Assembly: GCA_900552605.1 (NCBI GenBank)
Contig: USAR01000091.1
Location: forward strand, 1 to 6,272
Source: an uncultured Oscillospiraceae bacterium
GTDB taxonomy: Bacteria; Bacillota; Clostridia; Oscillospirales; Acutalibacteraceae
Reading direction: 5' to 3'
Length of the DNA stretch: 6,272 nucleotides
The position numbers were made by a program, and so were the translations under genes. Positions within the stretch are counted from its first letter, which is position 1, and each line of letters opens with the position of its first letter. The notes beneath the pieces were generated by a model. It ran no database searches. It was given only the letters and a program-made list of their open reading frames with translations, and was not told where the DNA came from. This document shows positions 1 through 5,316 of this stretch, piece by piece.

Positions 1-884
1 TGTGCCCATGCTCCTCAGACCCTTATTCTCTTGACGCCGTTATTTTCCCCGACCTTAAAGCGGTTATTTTAGACGGCACCGCGCCGCACGTTGTTGAGCC
101 TTCCTTCCCCGGTGCGTGCGAGGAGATTGTAAACCTCGGCGATTATTGGCAGGGCGAAACACTTTATGAAAACCGCGAGGATATACTAAAGCTCTTTGCC
201 GAAAACAGCCTCTGTCACAAGCGCGCGTCGAGTTATATCAGAGCTGCCGGCAGCGTTATAGAGGACACTGCGGCAATTGCGGAAGAATGTACGGATTTTG
301 AAAAGGTGCACCGCTTTGCGCTGAGACTTGCCAAAAAGACTGTACCGAAAACGCACTCAAGACCAAAGGAATGGGTAAGGTATTTAAGTGCAGTGACACC
401 TGTCGGTCATGTCTTTTATAAGAAAACGCCGGAAAAGCTTTGCGAAAACAAAATACTTATTTCCGATGAATACGGTGCAGCGTCGCCGGCGCTGCTCGGC
501 ACAATTCGTGAATATGCTCTTGAGAACGGTCACGAAATTATCTGCTGCCGCTGCCCGATGCGCCCGTTTGATAAGACCGAGCACATAATAATTCCGGCTC
601 TTTCACTCGGTTTTTGCACTGTAAACAGATATCACACGCTTGAGAGTGACGAGCGCACAATACATGCAAGAAGATTTACGGACGTCGGTGCACTGCACAC
701 TGCGCGCGCAAGGCTTTCTTTTAACCGCAAGGCGTCGGCACAGCTTATTTTAAAGGCATCCGAGGCGCTTGAAAACGCAAAGAGGGTTCACGACGTTTTG
801 GAAGAAAAATACCGCGAGGCAATGAATTTTGAAGCGCTCGATACGGTTAAAGAGGAACTTATAAGAAAAATCGGCAGGATATAA
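1..884 (+). CDS. PRK06851-like P-loop ATPase family protein, C-terminal part (5' partial)
   Basis: The frame is open from position 3 with no stop until TAA at 882-884, so the gene enters from the left and about 293 residues are visible. The GTG at 306 is not its start, because conserved sequence continues upstream of it. Visible residues 4-49 (CSSDPYSLDAVIFPDL, then LDGTAPHVVEP and GACEEIVNLGDYW) match the end of the first half of the PRK06851 family. These are soluble Bacillota proteins of about 360 residues built from two P-loop NTPase halves, and their cellular role is not established. The first Walker A should lie just outside the window. The second half starts near visible residue 150. 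There the expected glycine-rich GxxGxGKS loop is replaced by DEYGAASPALL (nt 465-497), and the later D-S-T-x-P-H-like motif is also lost, so this half is probably not a working NTPase site. The tail is charged and helical. The family call is from recalled motifs. It is fairly confident for the first half and less so for functional claims. Confidence 0.72.
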   Translation, partial: CPCSSDPYSLDAVIFPDLKAVILDGTAPHVVEPSFPGACEEIVNLGDYWQGETLYENREDILKLFAENSLCHKRASSYIRAAGSVIEDTAAIAEECTDFEKVHRFALRLAKKTVPKTHSRPKEWVRYLSAVTPVGHVFYKKTPEKLCENKILISDEYGAASPALLGTIREYALENGHEIICCRCPMRPFDKTEHIIIPALSLGFCTVNRYHTLESDERTIHARRFTDVGALHTARARLSFNRKASAQLILKASEALENAKRVHDVLEEKYREAMNFEALDTVKEELIRKIGRI

Positions 885-981
885 AAGTTTAAAAAAACCG
901 TTTGGGAAAACACAAAAATCAGTATTGTAATGCGGCTTGAGAATGGTAAGATTACATTGTAAAGTTTTGTGTGAATCAGTC

Positions 982-1010
982 TTGAAAGCGGCGCTCCGTT
1001 GTGGTAATAT
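982..1010 (+). promoter_or_regulatory. Sigma-A-type promoter for the ABC exporter-esterase operon
   Basis: A -35 box TTGAAA (982-987) and a -10 box TAATAT (1005-1010) are separated by exactly 17 bp. A TG at 1002-1003 gives an extended -10. Transcription would begin near 1017, leaving a leader of about 30 nt. The spacer holds a small imperfect palindrome, AGCG-G-CGCT (987-995), which could be an operator but is short enough to be chance. Its placement just before the ABC gene supports an independent operon start. Confidence 0.7.
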
Positions 1011-1024
1011 AAGGATAATCTTTT

Positions 1025-1032
1025 AGAGGAGG
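1025..1032 (+). promoter_or_regulatory. Ribosome binding site of the ABC exporter gene, long spacing
   Basis: AGAGGAGG is a near-perfect anti-Shine-Dalgarno match, but it lies 13 nt before the ATG at 1046, longer than the usual 5-9 nt. No alternative ATG, GTG or TTG in the same frame sits closer to it, so the ATG at 1046 is kept as start. Translation may be less efficient than the strong core suggests. Confidence 0.7.
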
Positions 1033-1045
1033 CACTTATCGCAAT

Positions 1046-2809
1046 ATGACAGAGAACACAAAACAAAATCGAAAAAAGGGGCTGCTTAAGCGTTTTTTGC
1101 CATATCTTAAAAAATACCGCGGCATTATTGCACTTGACCTTTTTTGCGCGTTTTTAACCTGCATTTGCGACCTTGTTTTGCCGCTTATTTTGCGCACCAT
1201 TACAAACACAGCAATAACCGATTTGTCATCTTTAACCGTGGAGCTTGTTTTAAAGCTGGGGCTTTTATATGCGATACTTCGTCTGATTGACGCCGCCGCA
1301 CAGTATTTTATGGCGGATATGGGTCACATTATGGGCGTTTACATTGAGACAGAGATGCGCGCGGACGCATTTCGTCATCTGCAAAAGCTCGGACATATCT
1401 ATTATTCAAACACTAAAATCGGGCAGATTATGGGAAGGATCACAAACGACCTTTTTGAAGTTACCGAGTTTTCGCACCACTGCCCCGAGGAATTTTTTAT
1501 TGCATTTTTAAAAATTACCGTCAGCTTTTCGGTGCTTTGCACATACAACGTTCCGCTTACACTGCTTGTGTTTGCCTGCTTGCCGCTTATGGCGGTGGTT
1601 TCGGGAATACTCAACCACCGCCTGCGCGACGCATTTCGCCGTCAGCGAGTGCAAATAGGCGAGCTTAACGCACAGATTGAGGACAGCCTTTTGGGTGAGC
1701 GTGTTGTTAAGGCTTTTTCCGCAGAGGATGCTGAAAACCGCAAGTTTCAAGAGGGCAATACAGAGTTTAAAAATATCAAGAAAAAAACATACTGTTCAAT
1801 GGCAATGTTTCAAGCGTCCACAAGGCTTTTCGACGGACTGATGTATTTAATTGTCGTTGTGGGCGGCGGCCTTTTCGTTATATACGGAGGCATAACACCC
1901 GGCGACCTTGTGGCGTATGTGCTCTATGTTTCCACCCTGATTGCCACCATTCGGCGTATTGTGGAATTTGCTGAGCAATTTCAGCGCGGTATGACGGGCA
2001 TTGAGCGCTTTTTTGAAATTATGGATTCACCTGTTGAAATTGAGGACAAGCAGAATGCGGGTGAGCTTAAGGTTAAAAACGGTGAGATTGAGTTTCGTGA
2101 CGTCAGCTTTGAATATGCCGACGACCATAACCGCGTTTTAAAGCATCTTAATCTTAAAATAAACGCGGGCGAAAAGGTTGCGCTTGTCGGCTCCTCAGGC
2201 GGAGGAAAGACCACTCTTTGCAACCTTGTGCCGAGGTTTTTCGATGTTACCGACGGCGCAGTGCTTATCGACGGGCAGGACGTGCGCGATGTAACGCTTA
2301 AAAGCCTGAGAAGTGCAATAGGTATTGTGCAGCAGGACGTTTATCTTTTCAGCGGCACTGCGGCGGAGAATATTGCATACGGAAAAGAAAATGCAACAAA
2401 AGAGGAAATTAAAACGGCTGCAAGACTTGCCGGTGCGGACGAGTTTATCTCGGGACTTGCAAACGGCTATGATACATATGTCGGCGAGCGCGGCGTTAAG
2501 CTTTCCGGCGGTCAGAAGCAGCGCATTGCAATTGCGAGGGTGTTCTTAAAAAATCCGCCGATCCTGATTCTTGACGAGGCGACGAGTGCACTCGACAACG
2601 AAAGCGAAATTTTGGTGGGTGAAAGTCTTGAAAAGCTTGCCCACGGCAGAACAACGCTTACAATTGCGCACCGACTTACCACAATTAAGGATTACGACCG
2701 CATTGTCGTGCTTAGTGCCGACGGCATTGAAGAAGAAGGCACGCACGAAGAATTGCTGAAAAACCAAAGCGGTACATATTATAAGCTTTGGAATCAGATA
2801 AAGGACTGA
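1046..2809 (+). CDS. ABC exporter half-transporter (type IV/MsbA-like permease fused to ATPase)
   Basis: This is a 587-residue protein, the usual length for an MsbA/LmrA-like half-transporter that works as a dimer in the cytoplasmic membrane and exports a substrate using ATP. The N-terminal permease domain (about 15-310) has six likely helices, near 24-50, 66-89, 146-168, 169-190, 259-282 and 287-308. The C-terminal ATPase domain has every consensus element: Walker A GSSGGGKT (382-389), Q-loop with Gln430, signature LSGGQ (486-490), Walker B ILILDE (506-511, catalytic Glu511), D-loop SALD (514-517) and H-loop His542. With an intact site and no partner gene alongside, a homodimer is likelier than a heterodimer with a degenerate site, though a distant partner is possible. 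It has its own promoter and is followed after 26 nt by the esterase gene, probably in one transcript. Substrate (lipid, drug, peptide or glycan) cannot be read from the sequence. Confidence 0.95.
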   Translation: MTENTKQNRKKGLLKRFLPYLKKYRGIIALDLFCAFLTCICDLVLPLILRTITNTAITDLSSLTVELVLKLGLLYAILRLIDAAAQYFMADMGHIMGVYIETEMRADAFRHLQKLGHIYYSNTKIGQIMGRITNDLFEVTEFSHHCPEEFFIAFLKITVSFSVLCTYNVPLTLLVFACLPLMAVVSGILNHRLRDAFRRQRVQIGELNAQIEDSLLGERVVKAFSAEDAENRKFQEGNTEFKNIKKKTYCSMAMFQASTRLFDGLMYLIVVVGGGLFVIYGGITPGDLVAYVLYVSTLIATIRRIVEFAEQFQRGMTGIERFFEIMDSPVEIEDKQNAGELKVKNGEIEFRDVSFEYADDHNRVLKHLNLKINAGEKVALVGSSGGGKTTLCNLVPRFFDVTDGAVLIDGQDVRDVTLKSLRSAIGIVQQDVYLFSGTAAENIAYGKENATKEEIKTAARLAGADEFISGLANGYDTYVGERGVKLSGGQKQRIAIARVFLKNPPILILDEATSALDNESEILVGESLEKLAHGRTTLTIAHRLTTIKDYDRIVVLSADGIEEEGTHEELLKNQSGTYYKLWNQIKD

Positions 2810-2835
2810 AAAACTAAAAGAGAGGATTTTTAAAA

Positions 2836-4236
2836 ATGTCAAAATATTTCAAGGTGGAAACGAATAAATCGCCGATAGCTTATAAATGCGGCGAGAAAAT
2901 AGTTTTTAAAATTACCGCAAAGGAAAACTGCTGCGATACAGAGCAAAAATATGTGCGCTGGACTCTTGAGGGCGACGACGGTAAAAAAAGCAGCGGCAAT
3001 GCAAGCTGTCCGTTCACGGTGGAGACAACGCTCGACCGTCCCGGTTTTGTGCATCTTGTATGCCACGCATATAACGAAAATAATGACCGACTACCCGATG
3101 TTGACGAGCTTCAGGCAGGTGCAGGCGCCGAGCTTGAAAAGATACCGTACTGCAGCACTTTGCCCAAAGATTTCGATGAATTTTGGAGCGATATTGAAGG
3201 AGCGGTAGCAAACCACGACACGGTTGCAATTAAAAAAGAGCCGTATGACGGAACACCTCCGAAAGGCTGCGAGGGTTATCTTTGCTACGATATGGAAATC
3301 TCCACGCCGTTCGGCAATAATGCGACGGGGTATTTAACAATGCCGAACGACGGCAAAAAGCACCCACTGATGGTTACATTTTGCGGATACGGCATTTATT
3401 CCCCGATGCCGGCATACACAAAGGGCTTTATACAGCTTCAAATTGGTGCGCACGGACTTCCGAACAATTTAACCCGATTTGACCACTTCAGCAAATACCA
3501 CACTCTTGACGGCTACGGTCTTAAAGAGGAAGAAAACCAAGACCCTAAAACAAGCTATTGGTACGGCGTTATGATGCGTGATCTGTGCGCCGCAAAATAT
3601 GCAAAAAGCCTGCCTGAATGGAACGGCAAGGTTATGAAAGTTGATGGCGGCAGTCAAGGAGCATTTCAGGCAACAACAGTTGCCGCGCACGATAAGGACG
3701 TAACGCTGCTTGAGATTTTCGTCCCCTGGTTTTGCAATTTAAAAGCGGAAGAAAACGGCTATCTTGCGAGCTGCCGCGCAAAATACGCCAAAGGTCTTGA
3801 CTATTACGATACCGTGGCGCAGGCAAGCCGCGTTAAGTGCCCTGTTAATATTACGGCATATCTCGGCGACTATGTTTGCTCTCCGATGACGGTTACTGCA
3901 CTTTACAATACATTTAAAAGCGAAAAGCAGCTGACATTTGTGCAATCGGGTACGCACGGCTATCGTCCTCCCGAGAGCGAAGGCTATACTCTTATTGCAA
4001 ACACTGCGGCTGTCGATGAAAACGGCAATATAAAACCCGGCAAATATCGTCACTATAAAGGCAATGAATATGAAGTTCTTTACACCGCACGAGACAGCGA
4101 GACAAATGAGGAACGCGTGGTTTACCATGCACTTTACGGTGAAGGCAAGATCTGGTGTCGACCGAAAAATATGTGGTGCGAATATGTTATTGCCGACGGA
4201 AAGCAAAAAAGAAGATTTGAATATATCGGGGAATAA
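2836..4236 (+). CDS. CE7/acetylxylan-esterase-like alpha/beta hydrolase with C-terminal DUF1653 domain
   Basis: This is a 466-residue protein with no signal peptide, so it is probably cytoplasmic. It has three parts. Residues 1-100 resemble the beta-sandwich domain seen before some acetylxylan-esterase-like hydrolases (FKVETNKSPIAYKCGEKIVFKIT). Residues about 105-395 form the alpha/beta hydrolase. Its nucleophile elbow is GGSQGA with Ser273, the probable acid is Asp345 in YLGDYVCSP, and the probable base is His374 in GTHGY, so the triad looks complete. The RGQ motif of classical CE7 enzymes is not seen; an AHG-containing loop (QIGAHGLPNN, 202-211) lies where it would be. Residues about 400-466 match DUF1653 (PGKYRHYKGNEYEVLYTARD, later HALYGEGKIWCRP), normally a stand-alone protein of about 70 residues. 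Removal of acetyl groups from imported oligosaccharides is likely, but the substrate is inferred. GAGAGGA at 2820-2826, 9 nt before ATG, supports the start. It follows the ABC gene and ends at a terminator. Confidence 0.88.
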   Translation: MSKYFKVETNKSPIAYKCGEKIVFKITAKENCCDTEQKYVRWTLEGDDGKKSSGNASCPFTVETTLDRPGFVHLVCHAYNENNDRLPDVDELQAGAGAELEKIPYCSTLPKDFDEFWSDIEGAVANHDTVAIKKEPYDGTPPKGCEGYLCYDMEISTPFGNNATGYLTMPNDGKKHPLMVTFCGYGIYSPMPAYTKGFIQLQIGAHGLPNNLTRFDHFSKYHTLDGYGLKEEENQDPKTSYWYGVMMRDLCAAKYAKSLPEWNGKVMKVDGGSQGAFQATTVAAHDKDVTLLEIFVPWFCNLKAEENGYLASCRAKYAKGLDYYDTVAQASRVKCPVNITAYLGDYVCSPMTVTALYNTFKSEKQLTFVQSGTHGYRPPESEGYTLIANTAAVDENGNIKPGKYRHYKGNEYEVLYTARDSETNEERVVYHALYGEGKIWCRPKNMWCEYVIADGKQKRRFEYIGE

Positions 4237-4260
4237 TTAAAGCGATATAACCAAGATTTT

Positions 4261-4307
4261 AAAGCAACCGAGAGAGCAATAAGCGTTACTCTCACGGTTG
4301 CTTTTTT
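4261..4307 (+). terminator. Rho-independent terminator after the esterase gene
   Basis: The arms AGCAACCGAGAGAG (4263-4276) and CTCTCACGGTTGCT (4289-4302) pair over 14 bp with one A-A mismatch. A 12-nt loop can itself form a 3-bp TAA/TTA stem. A run of six T residues (4302-4307) follows. It begins 25 nt after the esterase stop and closes the ABC-esterase operon. Confidence 0.92.
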
Positions 4308-4421
4308 ATTATCGTTTGCTCATGTTTCTTTTGAAAATATGCACAGCGGAGGGAGAAACTGAATCTGCCGCGGCCTTTGCGACACAATCAACTTCTAAAA
4401 AATACAATAGATAACAAGGTA

Positions 4422-4451
4422 TTGAAAAGTTATGCAAGTGTGTGTTAAAAT
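4422..4451 (+). promoter_or_regulatory. Promoter of the TRIC-like membrane protein gene
   Basis: The -35 box is TTGAAA (4422-4427) and the -10 box is TAAAAT (4446-4451), with an 18-bp spacer and an extended -10 TG at 4443-4444. The predicted start point is near 4458, giving a leader of about 60 nt. The start point falls inside the palindrome described at 4452-4464, which suggests repression by start-site occlusion. Confidence 0.65.
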
Positions 4452-4464
4452 ATCTGCGGCAGAT
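4452..4464. promoter_or_regulatory. Operator-like palindrome over the predicted transcription start
   Basis: ATCTGC-G-GCAGAT is a perfect dyad with 6-bp arms about a single central G, immediately downstream of the -10 box. An extended inverted copy of one half (GAATCTGCCGC at 4361-4371 against GCGGCAGATTC at 4456-4466) lies about 95 bp upstream. Position and symmetry fit a repressor binding to two sites. The binding protein is not encoded in this window and cannot be named. Confidence 0.45.
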
Positions 4465-4505
4465 TCTTAATAATATGCTGTACAGCTTTAAAACCTTATT
4501 TTAAC

Positions 4506-4510
4506 GGGGG
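4506..4510 (+). promoter_or_regulatory. Ribosome binding site supporting a TTG start
   Basis: A GGGGG run lies 8 nt before TTG at 4519. It is a weak Shine-Dalgarno core, but the frame is closed upstream by TAA at 4489-4491 and contains no ATG or GTG before the first conserved helix. TTG is therefore the best start. Confidence 0.5.
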
Positions 4511-4518
4511 TAACGTCT

Positions 4519-5166
4519 TTGGGAAATGAAGTATATGTCGCAATAGAGCTGATAGGAATAATTGCGTTTTCGATTTCGGGAGCGGCGGTTGCCTTTAAAA
4601 AGCAGATGGATCTTTTCGGCATAATAATGCTAGGGTCTTGTACCGCGCTCGGCGGCGGTGTTTTGCGAGATGTGATGTTGGGAATAACACCGCCGACAAT
4701 GTTCAAAAATCCTATATATGCCGTTGTTGCTGCTGCTTCGTCGCTTGTGGTTTTTGTGCCGTTTGTAAGAAGATTGCTCGACGGCAGCCGTGCTTACGAA
4801 ATAACAATGCTTGTTATGGATTCGCTGGGTCTTGGCGTGTTTACCGTAATGGGTATACAAACAGCCCTTAGCAAAAATCCGGACTTCGGCAGATTTTTGC
4901 TTGTGTCGGTTGCCGTGCTCACAGGTATAGGCGGAGGGGTTCTGCGCGACGTTATAGCAGGCGAGCGCCCTTATGTCTTTGTAAAGCACTTTTATGCCTG
5001 CGCGTCGCTTACCGGAGCGGTTATCTGCGTTTTGTTAAAGGATATGATCGGTCTTTCGGCGGCGTCGGTTATAGGAGGCTCTGCCGTTGTTGCACTGCGG
5101 CTTCTTGCAGCGACGTTTCATTGGAAGCTGCCAAAGCCTTCGTCGGTAGAGGAAAAGTCGGTGTGA
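4519..5166 (+). CDS. TRIC/UPF0126 family membrane channel protein (PF03458 repeat pair)
   Basis: This is a 215-residue, highly hydrophobic protein, a normal length for the bacterial TRIC/UPF0126 (YadS/YicG-like) family. Members have seven membrane helices arranged as two inverted three-helix repeats plus a final helix, and form trimeric channels. Monovalent cation conduction has been shown for some bacterial members, while Pfam labels the repeat a glycine transporter. Here the repeats are clear. The first has ISGAAVAFKKQMDLFG and GGGVLRD (45-51). The second has TVMGIQTALSKNPDFG and an identical GGGVLRD (138-144). These glycine-rich kinks with Arg-Asp are the family hallmark. Helices are likely near 5-24, 32-50, 63-83, 95-115, 126-145, 156-174 and 180-198, followed by a short charged tail. 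The next in-frame methionine is residue 30, which would remove helix 1, so the TTG start is preferred. It is expressed alone from its own promoter. The transported substrate is not settled by sequence. Confidence 0.9.
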   Translation: MGNEVYVAIELIGIIAFSISGAAVAFKKQMDLFGIIMLGSCTALGGGVLRDVMLGITPPTMFKNPIYAVVAAASSLVVFVPFVRRLLDGSRAYEITMLVMDSLGLGVFTVMGIQTALSKNPDFGRFLLVSVAVLTGIGGGVLRDVIAGERPYVFVKHFYACASLTGAVICVLLKDMIGLSAASVIGGSAVVALRLLAATFHWKLPKPSSVEEKSV

Positions 5167-5187
5167 ATACCGAAAAAGCAGAAAAAT

Positions 5188-5247
5188 AATTTCAAAAAAC
5201 AATTACTACATAATATTGCTGAAAAAAAGCCATTGTTTTTTGAAATT
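5188..5247. repeat. Perfect 16-bp A/T-rich inverted repeat before the GH36 gene
   Basis: AATTTCAAAAAACAAT (5188-5203) is the exact reverse complement of ATTGTTTTTTGAAATT (5232-5247), with 28 nt between the arms. Only two of the sixteen pairs are G-C, and no T run follows the right arm, so it is a poor intrinsic terminator even though it sits 22 nt after the TRIC stop. The right arm contains the -35 box of the next promoter, so it may be a paired protein-binding site or a cruciform-prone element. A weak transcript-end role is still possible. Confidence 0.6.
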
Positions 5248-5261
5248 CCTTATGATATATT
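5233..5261 (+). promoter_or_regulatory. Promoter of the GH36 gene
   Basis: The -35 box TTGTTT (5233-5238) and -10 box TATATT (5256-5261) have 17-bp spacing, and TG at 5253-5254 makes an extended -10. The predicted start is near 5268, giving a leader of about 49 nt. The -35 lies in the right arm of the 16-bp inverted repeat. A second dyad, TTCCTTA/TAAGGAA (5246-5252 and 5261-5267), brackets the -10 box, so access to this promoter may be controlled by bound proteins. Confidence 0.55.
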
Positions 5262-5301
5262 AAGGAAAAACGGGATTGTTCCGGCAAAAATAATATTTTA
5301 T

Positions 5302-5307
5302 AAGGAG
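5302..5307 (+). promoter_or_regulatory. Strong ribosome binding site of the GH36 gene
   Basis: AAGGAG ends 9 nt before the ATG at 5317. This fixes the start of a gene whose end lies outside the window. Confidence 0.8.
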
Positions 5308-5316
5308 CTTTTACGT

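Larger units (their letters stand above)
4308..4518. other. Regulatory intergenic segment upstream of the TRIC-like gene
   Basis: No credible coding sequence was found here. From left to right it holds an unassigned A/T-rich stretch, a half-copy of the downstream operator in inverted orientation (GAATCTGCCGC, 4361-4371), the promoter and operator at 4422-4464, a perfect 10-bp palindrome GCTGTACAGC (4477-4486) in the leader, and an all-A/T inverted repeat TTAAAA/TTTTAA (4488-4493 and 4499-4504) just before the ribosome binding site. I looked for a glycine riboswitch, which is sometimes linked to this channel family, and did not recognise one. Confidence 0.6.

Noticed and set aside
306..884. 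Separate 192-residue gene starting at GTG 306
   Set aside because: The same frame is open back to position 3 and the upstream residues match the family, and there is no ribosome binding site before 306.
788..1066. 92-codon minus-strand frame spanning the first intergenic region
   Set aside because: It overlaps the ends of two convincing + strand genes and the promoter. Its hydrophobic, Ser/Phe-rich content comes from the reversed A/T-rich spacer, and no family is recognisable.
3739..4206. 155-codon open frame on the minus strand inside the esterase gene
   Set aside because: It lies fully opposite the hydrolase and DUF1653 coding sequence, has Cys/Arg/Ile-rich composition typical of an antisense frame, and I recognise no family motif in it.
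4361..4466. Short MITE-like element bounded by 11-bp inverted repeats
   Set aside because: No target-site duplication flanks the repeats, and the right repeat coincides with a promoter-proximal dyad, so an operator pair explains it better.
4308..4518. Possible glycine riboswitch ahead of the TRIC/UPF0126 gene
   Set aside because: The family is sometimes linked to glycine riboswitches, but I do not see the conserved core elements, and the predicted leader of about 60 nt is too short for an aptamer plus expression platform.
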